A stretch of 62,413 nt of DNA from Diaporthe sp. PMI_573. Its lineage: Eukaryota > Ascomycota > Sordariomycetes > Diaporthales > Diaporthaceae. Of the stretch, positions 1-10,459 are shown piece after piece. Under the pieces are notes generated by a model. The model ran no database searches, was not told the DNA's origin, and worked only from the letters and a program-made list of their open reading frames with translations. Where the stretch lies: assembly GCA_021399435.1 (NCBI GenBank), contig JAJTUP010000161.1:1-62413 (forward strand), written 5' to 3'. Position numbers and translations under genes: made by a program. Each line of letters opens with the position of its first letter. Position 1 is the first letter of the stretch.

Positions 1-3000
1 TTATCCAGTAGAGCTCAGCTCTTAAGAACTTCTTTAACTAGAAAGTAATTAGATGCTATTAGGATTTATCTTTATCTCGGTGTTGCTATAAAATTATAGA
101 TATAGCAGCTCTGTCTAATACATTATACTTGATTTGTGTAGGGAGTATGGGGTTGTAATGTTAGAGAAGAGGTACCTGTTAGAACTTTATCTTAAGCTTT
201 TCAAAGGCCCTTTATATTTCAATATTTTCCAGGGCTAAGAGATGTTTTTCCTAGTTTTTAGCCATGTTATATCCCTTTTAATTATTTATTAAGTAGTTGT
301 GTAATTTTTGAGTAATCCCTAATAAATCTTTAGTAAAAGTTATAGAAACCCAAGAATACTTAAATATTATGGTAGGTAGTTGGTATTAGCCATTCTTAGA
401 TAGTCCTAATCCTATTAAGGTCTATTTAGACTCCTTTCCTTCTAACCAAAATCCCAAAACTTGATTTCTTTTTAAAAAAAACAGCACTTCTTAATATTAT
501 TATATAACTCTACTGTTATAAGATAATCTATAATCATTTATATATACTTTTTATACTCTTTACTTTTTGAGAAAATTAAGATATTATCTAAATAAATAAT
601 TATATAGACATTAATATAATCTTCTAAAACCTTAGTAATAAAAGATTAAAACATAGCTAGTATATTAGTTAATCTAAACGGTACCACTCTAAATTTATAA
701 TATCTATATTAAGTATAAAAAGCAGTCTTTTATTTATTACCCTCTTAGATATGAATCTAATGGTATATGTCTGTTAAATCAATCTTAGAGAAAAACTATA
801 TGCCTGATAGTTGATTTAGAATCTCTGAAACCAGTAATAAGGGGTATTGATTTTTTATCATTATTTCATTTAGAGCCTTATAATTAATATAAAGTTAAAG
901 GGTTTCGTCTTTTTTTAGTATAAACAAAACTAGCACACTAGTAGGACTTTTACTATGGGTGATTTACCCTGACTTTAAACTCTTTTCAAGCCATTTTCTT
1001 AAGACCTTGAGTTTTATTAATAAGAGTAGGCATAGGGGTAGAAAAGGGGGCGAAGTTCCCTTTTCTAGCTCTATTACATGATCTACTTTCCTCCTTGGCG
1101 GTAATTCCTTAGCCTAGTCCTTGATGAAAAACTTCTTTAATTTCTTTAGTTGCGGGTATATCTAAGACGAATCTAGGGGTAACTTCTCCTCTTTGTCTAT
1201 CCCTTAGGGCTCCTACTAACTTCTTCCTTCCTATTCTACTAGACTAGAAGGTTTAGTAGTAGGAAGGACTATGTAATAATAGGAGACTTTTCCCTGATTC
1301 CTTATAAAAGACTTTATAGTCTGTTCCACTATACAAATCTTGTCCTATTAAAGCTATCAATCCTTTAGACAGCTTTTAAGCTCTATTTGAAAATGTTCCA
1401 AACCTGGGGTACCTAATAGCAAAACAGACTCTAAGCATTTCCTTTTAATTATAATACAATCTCGCGTCTCCTTCCTCTAATTTCTAAAATAGTTCTTAAG
1501 CAATAAAGGTACTTAATAGATACTATAAGTAGGAACCATGGTTTCTTAGATTCCTACCATAGATATTAATATCTTTATAGATAATTTAAGGCTAAACTTT
1601 TTAATAAAAGAAATACTAATTAAGTCTACTTATACCTATATATCTAGATTAACCTTGACATGTCTTTAACTATACTTTATAGTTACTTTGCCTAAGATTA
1701 TAAATATCTCTTAAACTTTAATTATCTCTTTTTCTACTTCTAGGTGTAGTTACTAGTCCCTTTCTTTGATCTTGGACACTGTTTCTGTGGGTGGTTAAGA
1801 GGTACTTTAACTCCTTCTCCCTCGGTTCTAACCTTAATAGCCTTTAGACTAATAGTTACCGCGGCCTTATACTTGATTCACTAATACTACGGTTTCTACT
1901 AGTACTGGATAGTTTGGAGCATAGTAGTAGGTACTTCTATACTTATAGTATGTAGTTGTCTTACTTGTTTCGTCTAGAGGATTTAGCTTTAGGGTTGCTT
2001 TAGAGGTACTTCTCTAAGTGTTCTGATTTAGTAGAGTATAAGAACCCCTACCCTGGAATTCTTGGCCTCTGCCTTGGCCTTGCGGCCAGGGGTTATTTAG
2101 AGTTCTTCCCCTTAAATTTATGATGCTTCCTGAGAAGTTTCCTCCTCTAATGCTTCCTGAGAAGTTTCCTCCTCATCTTCTCTTATTAGGGGTTCTACTA
2201 GTTTCCCCTTATTTTAGGCCTACCTCCTTATGTTTTCTCTTTCTAATCCTCTCTAGAGTATTAACCTAAATTACTTAGGCAACTCTAACCATCTTATCTC
2301 TAGTCTCCAGTATACTTAGGGTATATTTTGTTTAAATCTCTAGCAATATCCATTTTAATAACCTTGAGAGAAAGAATTCGGCCCTTAAACTATTATTTCT
2401 TATTTCTTGTTCTAATTCCAATATTTCGAGGTACTAGTAAAAGGTCTATGGATCTTGGTTTTCTCGTTAGTAAGCAGCATTAATTAAGTTTTGAATAATA
2501 CCTAATATACCTTAGGGATCCTTCTTAAAATTAGAGCTAAAAGTCTTAAACTTGTCCCACTTATAATAGTTAAAGACAGACTTACCTCCTTTTCTCAAAG
2601 ACTTTATATAAGTATCCCAACAGTCTCAGCACTCCTTTTCAACATAGTCCAATACATATATTACTTTCGTCTTGTTATCATAGAGGGTTTGTAGTTATAA
2701 GATATAGGCCCTTTCTATGTCTATTATCCAGCTATTATATTGCTAAAGGGTACAGGCTATAGGTAGTAAAGTAATATTGGCTAGCTTTAGGTCTTTTGAC
2801 TTAACTTTAATGGTTGTTTGAGCTGCTTCTAGAGCATTGATTCTCTACTAAAGTAGTTGATTATGTTCCTGTTCTTGTGCCAGGGCATCATTAAGCTGAA
2901 GTGTTCCCGAGCTGCCCTTGGTATTGTCGTGACTTTCTTAGGATCTTCCCCTTCTTTTACTGGTCTTTGGTGGCATTGTGGGTAGTGTGGTAAGAAGAAT

Positions 3001-3006
3001 CAGAAT
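1..3006 (-). mobile_element. Ty3/Gypsy retrotransposon, 5' internal part (gag-pol), RIP-decayed, running off the window
   Basis: Read on the minus strand, about 600-1000 gives a degraded Ty3/Gypsy reverse transcriptase. A stretch resembling NQYPLLLVSEILNQLSG is followed by FSKID..DIYH, KTAFYT and FRVVPFRLTNILA, the usual order around RT motifs A and B. Many Trp and Gln codons have become TAG or TAA, as RIP would do. A gag-like start lies at 2976 (MPPKTSKRRGRS), just inside the LTR at 3007-3200, so the element is transcribed leftwards and its 3' half lies outside the window. A 27-bp tandem duplication is present at 2123-2175. There is no intact ORF. The family call rests on the RT motif order. 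Confidence 0.8.
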
Positions 3007-3200
3007 TGTAATGGGCTCTGTACTAGGCACGATGGTTCGGTGAACTGGGAAGGCTAGCATGTATATTAGGTATAGGTATGGTGCAAGACTAATTCTTGCC
3101 CCCCTTAAGTCTGAGACGTGGGGGCTTCGGGTCCCTTTTTAGAAGGGCCTTTGCCGGGGCCACACCGGGGCTTCCCCGTGGCTTCCGCCCGGCCGTTACA
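3007..3200 (-). repeat. 5' LTR of the Gypsy element
   Basis: This 194-bp segment starts TGTAATGGG and ends CCGTTACA on the plus strand, giving TG...CA ends with a TGTAA/TTACA terminal inverted repeat. It abuts the gag leader at 3006 and is far more GC-rich (3100-3195) than the internal region. The partner LTR lies outside the window, so the boundaries rest on the terminal motifs and the gag position only. Confidence 0.55.
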
Positions 3201-4080
3201 CTGGTGTTTCGGTAGAAGCAGCGTCTTTAGCAGGGCCAGCTACTATAGATATTTCAGTACCAGACATTATTAGAATAAAGTAATTAGAGCCATAGGCTTG
3301 TTATTAAGAGAGTTTGTATATTATCTAGAGAGTTGAATATTCTTAAGTTAGTACTTAGTATAGTAGTAATACTTAAAATATTGTACCTTTTTAAGGTACT
3401 TTTCCTCTTCCCAGTACATATAGTCTCTCCTTAAAGTCTCCTATTAGCTCTGATTAAAAGCCATAATACCTTGGCCTTGCTTCTCTATATACTCCTCAGG
3501 CTTTGCACTTATACCTAAAAGCACCTTGCCGCGAACCTTGTCGCAATAGTTGTGGGGGCAATTGTCGTAATGGCGCTACTTTCTAACCAGACTTTAGTCG
3601 CTAAAGTAACTATGGAATTAGATTAAGGGCCGTTTTCCTCTAATCTAAGCTTGACAAATCCCGTAAAAGTCTAATCCCCTCCTCGACTAAGCATTTTACA
3701 AGTAAATGTGTCGCTCTACCAAGGCTTCAGCCGTTACCATAAAACGATCCCCGGCATAATAGCTAATGTTTACACCTTGGGCGCAAAGTTTAGTCGAGAG
3801 GGTACCCTTTAGAACCTCGGCAAGAGAGCAGGTTTAAAAGCGGGGTTCTTCCTATATACTTTAGTTATGCTTCTCTTGTCTTTAGTTTAGTTATATAACT
3901 CTCTTCCTGGCAAGGCGTTCCCTTAGTAGTTCTGATTAGGCGCAGGTAAGATAATTCTGTACATGATTATGAAGAACAGGCAAGCTTTAGACCGACTCGT
4001 CAGTCGTGAGCTCTCTCCTCAGTCTTTAAAGGTCACGCAGTCAGCTCGGCCCGGGCCAGATCACCAGTAAAAACGTGGAC
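3201..4080. other. Gene-free spacer, probably older retroelement sequence
   Basis: Moderately AT-rich. Immediately outside the LTR, on the minus strand, an ATG at 3267 begins a short frame (MSGTEISIVAGPAKDAASTE) that is cut off by the LTR. It resembles the start of a retroelement gag, which would mean the Gypsy element landed inside another element. I see no other coding signal. Confidence 0.35.
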
Positions 4081-5767
4081 ACCAAAGCCGAGCATATGTG
4101 CCCAAGTTCTGCTGGCCCCTCAGAGCGAGAGAGAGGAAACTGCTAGAGGGCTCCAACGCGAAGAAAGAAGAGATAATGAAAAAGGGCCGGAAGGGCCACG
4201 AAGGCAATAAAAGCAGTGATTGGGTTCTGATCAGACAATGTCACAGGTTATCAAATAATAATAATAGAAGAATGAGTTGAATTGTTGCTTCGGCCCTCGA
4301 GAGGGACAGAAGCATGTCCGGTACTTATAGTACGGACGGCCAAGAAAGAAAATTCATCGCACTAGCTACGTGAAACACTGCACCCCGTAACAGCATTTTA
4401 ATAATAGCTTGTGAGAATGGATAATATATCGCCCCTATGGAGGAGTACCTAGCTACTAATGATGTGCTAAGGAACAGGATTTAAATCTTCTTGGGTGCCA
4501 TCTTGAGTCTAATGATAAATGCTAGGGAGTAACTACCTGGACTGCGATTTCGTCCGGGGAGCAAAGGCGAGAAGATGACCAGGACGACTCGCTAGGCAGA
4601 CAGGACAGTTGGCTGCCAGGTGTGGCTGAGTCAACGTCGCCATAAGAAAGTGACCCCGCGCCACTTTGCCGTAAGTGGGGTCGTTGCACGGTTGCCTGAG
4701 CGTCTCAGATGTTGAATTCTGATGGCGTTGCAGCTGCAAGCAATTCTACGAGAGTTGCCTAAACGCACGAGTTTACGTTCTCCACGTCTGGTCTGCGTCG
4801 CCACTTTTGCGGAATACAAATTATTTCTCACTTTCTATTGTTTCACAAGGAATTCACCACGTCTCTTCTTGTCTGTTTGACTACGAAACCTCCCTTTTCC
4901 GTCTACTTACCAATTCCAAGGTCTATTCATATTGTAAGGCATAGCCGAGCATTTGTCCTCGCGGGCATAGCATGCGACGATGGGCCACCTTGGCAGCTCC
5001 TAGATTCACTATTGTATCACATATTGAGGGCCTTGTAAGGCATTTTCTGGTGGCATCGCAGGCTTGGGAGGCCTTGCAGCTGGCTGCATGCTGTACAACA
5101 TCAATGCAGCCCACCAATACACTAGCACTGCTCAACTTGGAGGTGGGCGGGAGAGATGGACTGGAGCGTTGTTGTGGCACAGCCCCGATAAAAACTTGGT
5201 ACCTAGGTACACAGCATGGCCTTGACACTATCAAAGTCTCGAACACTCCTGAAGTCAGACGCCGTGCAACCCGATTCGAAGCTATATATACCCGCCTAGC
5301 TTCACTGCAGAATGCAAGCTATATTCAACTTCATTGCAGTTCTCATTGGGAAAGTTTGTTGGATATTTATTTTCCTCATCCATACGCTAAAGTATAAGCA
5401 CAACCTCAACTCATTTGCCTCTGGTTGGAAGACAACTCATATTTGTTAAAGTACAAAATTCTGGCCCCTTTGTCTTTTGACTGTGGTTATGTGTGGTCTA
5501 CCTTAATTTTCGACCAGAAACTCCCATCAGCAAACATTGACCAGTAATTCATTGCCCAACCCAGGGAGACCGAAAATTGTGAGCCTCAATGGAAGGACAA
5601 CTCTCCTCTTCGCGCTGGTAAGGAGCCCTATCCAGCAGATTGTCGACGATGCATGTTCGCGCAAAAGCAGGGCAAGCAGTTCAACCATGCCATGAAAGCC
5701 ATACATGATTGACACAAGTCGTTTCATCCCGGAGTTGATGTGCATTGCTGAGCGCTGAGACAGCCAC

Positions 5768-6019
5768 CTATTTAGGTGGTGGTGGTGGAGGCTTTTTTAT
5801 AACGAGGGTCCCTTTGCCATTCCCCATTGTCAATGAAAAGTGCTGATATAGGGCGTAGTGTATTTTTGTAGTGGAAAGATGACGAAGCTTCTCAAGGGAT
5901 AAAATTGTTTGAAGTGTTCTCAGCCAGGACCAATGTGACTTGCCAGATCTCAGAGCGACTGAGAGGAGTGATGGAACGAGATGTGACCTTGTGTTGTGAT
6001 GGGACCTGAAGCGTCGCAA
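5768..6019 (-). CDS. Small ORF, unknown, ending in a Pro/Lys tail
   Basis: An 83-codon frame whose last part reads GNGKGTLVIKKPPPPPPK before the stop. The proline run comes from the GGT repeat on the plus strand. The C-terminal motif resembles that of the 54-codon ORF at 7286-7450. I do not recognise a family, and the N-terminal part looks non-conserved. It may be the end of a decayed gene whose true start is upstream in another frame. Confidence 0.2.
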   Translation of the reverse strand: MRRFRSHHNTRSHLVPSLLSVALRSGKSHWSWLRTLQTILSLEKLRHLSTTKIHYALYQHFSLTMGNGKGTLVIKKPPPPPPK

Positions 6020-7285
6020 ACGACAAAGCGGTGTCGCCAGTGAGGATTATATGTTGAAAATTGTAAAACGGCCAAGAGGCAAGGTCAGTATGGTAGCGCA
6101 GTCGCGCACGGATTCGATGGATCTATCGCCGCTTTTCCACCGCTGCGGAGCAATTACAACACGGCTCAAATTAAAGCACACTTACTCTTAGTGCCACGTA
6201 GCAGGACTAATTCAGGTCTAATTTGCCTTCATCGCATGACTGAGAAAGCGTCTTTGACTTCTGGCGCGAGTCTCCACTTCTACAATGCGCAGTGACGGGT
6301 TTGCGTCCTCCGAAGGCGGCGACCTTGCGCAACTGCGGCCTTGTAGACTCGTCACATCTCGAGGAAACAACTCCAAAGACGGGAAACTGCCGTCATGGCC
6401 CCTAGTCTTAACTTTCTAAAGCAGGTGGATCTGGTGGCTATGACGCTCTGGCGACGACCAGTCAGTAGTGAAACTACAACCGATATCGACACAGTCATGG
6501 CAGGTCAATTATAATAAGCCGGAATATATGAGACCAGTTGAAAGATCAATTCTCAAATGATTTGCGACATTTGCCAATAGCTCCATTAACCCGTTGCAGT
6601 TCACACTGGTGTCGTCCGTATAATGATATGTGTGGACCGCAGTCGAGCCAACGCGCCTGCTCAAATCAACCAGCTGGCAAGTTTTCAGTGAGAAATGTAG
6701 TCATGATGGTGTTCCAATTTTGCTCCCGTATTGAGCTCAAAAAAGTAGAATGAGTTCACAAAGCGCACTTGCGTAAAGTGGCCCGCCGGAGTTTGAAACG
6801 CGAAACCGTCGGCACGGCTGTGCTCTGTCTTCCCCAAATCTAGTGGGTAGCGACCTATATTGTCTTGTTAGACCTCATCCAAGACGTCATCGTCGTTATT
6901 ATTTAGCGTTCTCGCCCGATTTGCACCCTTTCCTTGGTGTTAAGCTCCGCAAACGTGTGATGACACAGTCACTACAGACATTCCGAAGCTTCCGCCCCTG
7001 CGTCCACCTGCATCTACCAGCATGTCGAATCTGTATTTGACTGATCGATCGTGCAGAAATTTTCTTACCTCAAACTCTTGAACAGAAGCACCTATCCATC
7101 TCTGGTGTCGCCTACTGTCTTCAATACTTCCTCATATTGCTGAACAACCATCTCGATCTCACGACGGCCGAGACCTGCGACCTCTACACAACAACAATAC
7201 GGGTTGTCTCTGAACGTCTCTATTTGTCCAGAACACCTCAAATATAAGCTCAGACCGACTTTATACATCCCAAAACAATTTTCTT

Positions 7286-7450
7286 ATGAGCAACAAGCTT
7301 GTTCCTTGTCTTCTCAGGGGAACAGTTCAGACGAATCAGGCACTCCACAACGAAATGCTTCTGTCAATTCCTAGCAACGTGAACGGCAAGGGAAATGGCC
7401 ATGGAACTCTGATTATACAAAAGCCAAAGCCTCAGACCCCATCGAAATAG
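7286..7450 (+). CDS. Small ORF, unknown, 54 codons
   Basis: Starts MSNKLVPCLLRGTVQ and ends NGHGTLIIQKPKPQTPSK. Eight of eleven residues of NGHGTLIIQKP match NGKGTLVIKKP in the ORF at 5768-6019 on the other strand, and both also contain an LVP-x-LL motif near the N-terminus. This suggests two relatives of one small gene family or a short duplicated segment. No known domain is visible. It could be chance, given the length. Confidence 0.3.
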   Translation: MSNKLVPCLLRGTVQTNQALHNEMLLSIPSNVNGKGNGHGTLIIQKPKPQTPSK

Positions 7451-8229
7451 CTTGAGTATTAGTTGTTCACCGAACATCTACGCTTTGAACCAAAAGTAAG
7501 TTTTCGCCGAAAGACGGCCAACACTTACAGTCTCTTTCAATGTTCTCATCAATTGAACATCGACTTTCTGATCGCTGACTATTTTATGACAGCACTAAAT
7601 TGAAAGTAAACATCTTTTACATTGTACATACTGCCCTAAAGGTTCTAAGAGGTCGATAGTACTAAAATTCGAATCATTTGTATTTGGGTTGTGTTCTGAA
7701 ATCCGACTATGTGACAAAATTAGCGATTCAGATGCTGTCTCGACACACCCATGAATAGTAATGAACTGCACTTTTATACTGTGATGTAACGATGCAGAAA
7801 TTCCTGGCTCTAGCTGTATAGAACCAAATGCAGTATCTGAGGCTACAGTGGTGTCAACACCAAATTGCATACCAACCAAGTCTTTGCAAGCGCTGTAATG
7901 CAACCACGGTCTAGTGAAATCATCTTGCTGACCTCCAGATTGAGCACTGTGGGCGCGGCCTAGGGCTGCCGGTGTGAGAACGCCTTACAAGGCAGATGCT
8001 GACATCCTACATGTGTTGTAGAAAATATTTTCAGCGGCCTGAGGACCGAGTTCTTATCTCCCAATTGTCTTCATTAATCAAATGGCTTTCTGTTACCCTT
8101 ACAACTGTAATGTTCACTGAACTTGACACCCCACGCCTTAGATCTTGATAAGGCTGAGAGGGGCGAGTGTTGTGTTGAATTGAAAGTGAGCAATTCATGC
8201 ATTCTGTAGAGCGATCTCTTATTGGTTCT

Positions 8230-9584
8230 ATCTTCTAGTAACTGGAAATGGCCCGAGATTCCAGGATTGCATGATTTCCAGGGTTGGCTGGTTCACAGTG
8301 CCGACTAGCCTCCACAGTTTGACTACAAGGATTTGACAGTGGCAGTGATTGGGAATGGCTCGTCAGGTGTACAAATTGCGCCTGAAATGCAACCAGGTGT
8401 GGATTGCATCCTCATCACCCTGACTTGAGGAACTAATGTTGTCACAGACGTCAAAATCCTGGTACATTTCGTGCGGCAGCCGACCTGAGTCACCGTCAAG
8501 GCTGCAAATTCTAGCTCCTGGAGTTGGGGGTGGCATTTTGAGCCAGGTATCAATGGACGAGAACTCGAATGTCACGAAAGCCCAAATCGAGAGACTCAAG
8601 TCAGACCCAGCGTTGTACCGGAGGTTTATCAAAGTGTTTGAAGAAGTTATCAACGGCAATTTTTCTCTGGTAATCACTCTTGACGGCAGCATCTTTTTCA
8701 TGCTTCAGGTGCTAATTCTATGAACAGACTTTGAAGGACACCGAACTCGCAGCATCCCTACAGAAGCAGACCACCGGCTGGATGACCCAGGCCTTGGGTG
8801 GAGATGCCTGACTATGCAGGGCCATGATTCCCGACTTTCCTCTGGGTTGTCGTCGCCTCACTCCGGGTGTGGGCTATCTGGAAGCTTTTACAAAACCAAA
8901 AGTCAGGGCTGTGACCGACTCTGTTGTGAAAGTCGTGCCCAGAGGCCTAGAAACAGCCACTGGAGGCGTCATACAGGTTGATGCCATATGTGCAACGGGG
9001 TTCAACGTTTCATTCTGTCCCCAACTGCCCATTGTTGGATCCAAGGGCAATCTTCAAGATCTGCGGACCAAGGAAGTACCTAAGGCATACGTGTCCTGTG
9101 CTGTTCCAAGGTTCCCCAACTACTTCAGTGAGTAATTAAGTAGAGTCGGTTGCTGTGCTTCTGTTCGAATTGCTAATTTGTTCAAGCATTTCTCGGCCCT
9201 AATGCGCCGATTGGTCACGACAGTGTCTTCACCATCACTGAACGCATAACCAAATATGTTGTTTGCATCATCAAGAAGTGTTAGACATGAGGGCTTAAAT
9301 CCCTGTCACCTAGTCAGTCCGCTATTGACAAGTGTTTTGAGCATATACAAAGTTTCATGCACCGGACGGCATGCTCCTCGAACTGCGTCTCATGGTTCAA
9401 AAATGGGACAAAAGATGGACAGGTTATAGCCTTGCATCCAGGGAGCCGTATCCACCTCTTCGACATGCTGGATGGCTTCAGGGGCGAGGACTGGGAACTT
9501 AACTACTTCCATCAGGGAAATCGTTTTCACTATCTTGGCAATGGAGTATTAACCAAGGAATTAGGAGGCCAAGATACAATATAA
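8230..9584 (+). pseudogene. Baeyer-Villiger-type FAD monooxygenase pseudogene, 5'-truncated
   Basis: Translation gives, in order, WKWPEIPGLHDFQGWLVHSAD (residues matching FxGxxxHxxxW), the NADPH Rossmann motif VAVIGNGSSG (8341-8376), IPDFPLGCRRLTPG (8825-8870), an ATGF motif near 8995, FLGPNAPIGH and HPGSRIH. Two introns are inferred: a GTAATC...ACAG intron near 8670-8730 and a GTGAGT...CAAG intron near 9128-9186, both restoring the family's frame. The Trp that closes the BVMO fingerprint is TAG. Further stops sit where the family has Trp, Arg, Gln and Arg, all explained by G-to-A or C-to-T changes, plus a frameshift near 8490. The N-terminal FAD-binding part is missing. About 400 codons of a family usually near 600 remain. 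Enzymes of this family oxidise ketones to esters using NADPH and FAD; this copy is dead. Confidence 0.8.
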
Positions 9585-10459
9585 TACTTGAATGAGCCAG
9601 ACAGGCTATGAACATTGAGATTGTTGCTTTGAAGGGCCACAGACAATCAAAGGTAGTCAGCAAATATTGGAATCAATTTTGCACAGGGGAAATTATCGAT
9701 GAGGAGTTCGCCAAATCCGGTTGTCATAGCAATTTTTACCTTGAATACTGGAGCTTCGCCTTCTGTTCACCCATCTGCTGAGCACGCGCGTAGCTAGGGG
9801 CTCATGGCAGTGGCCCCTTTCCCGCAGACGCAGGATTATTTATCAGGCAAAATGCTAAATACGCTGCGGCGAGGTCATATCTGCCTATAGACCGATGCCT
9901 ACGACCTTGTTCGTCTCGTGGACTGTGAAGAGGCAAAGAAATGCGGCGCACGCTCACATTTAAAGTGAATACGGTTTAGGCTCTACACAAAGAGGCAACG
10001 GCAATGTTTGCCCAGCTCCCGCGTGAGCGTGCAAGGTTGCCAAGGCGACAACCATTGACCGAGAACTGGCCGCCACGGGCAATAGCCTTGTGAGCCATCA
10101 TGTGGTGATGTGTCATGGAGATGCACAATTAGATTTTATTTCATTTTCACATCATTTGGACGCCCTGGAGCCGTGGCGTGGAGGCGGATATATATAGGGG
10201 TACAGGAATATGGATCGGAGTGACCGGGCTCTACGGTGCGCGCACTTTCGGCCTCAAGCACAAATGTGGCCGGCCCCTCATGCCCGACCGAGCCAATTGG
10301 CTTGCAGTCCAGATGCCAGGTTAGAATTCGATATTCACCCATCTGCCCACGTATTTAAGACGATCTAGTTGATTTCATGTTTTCAATGACACGGTCTTAA
10401 ACTCTCCTAATCATTACAATAACATCATTCTTGCGCTCATATTTTTTCTGTGTTTTACA
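9585..10459. other. Intergenic region upstream of the HET-zinc gene
   Basis: No gene seen. A TATA-like run of alternating A and T lies at 10188-10196, about 260 bp before the start codon at 10460, and is a possible core promoter element. The sequence just before the start codon is pyrimidine-rich, as is common in fungal leaders. Confidence 0.4.

Larger units (their letters stand above)
4081..8229. other. Normal-GC region without a recognisable gene
   Basis: Base composition is ordinary, but open frames are short and overlap on opposite strands; the longest is 141 codons at 4972-5397, with no recognisable motif and a 107-codon frame antisense to it. A GGT trinucleotide run lies at 5775-5790. 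Two tiny frames with similar C-termini (5768-6019 minus and 7286-7450 plus) are listed separately. The rest I read as intergenic or as decayed sequence I cannot identify. Confidence 0.5.

Noticed and set aside
4923..5397. Overlapping 107- and 141-codon ORFs on opposite strands
   Set aside because: No recognisable motif, no splice support, and each is antisense to the other; not enough to call a gene.
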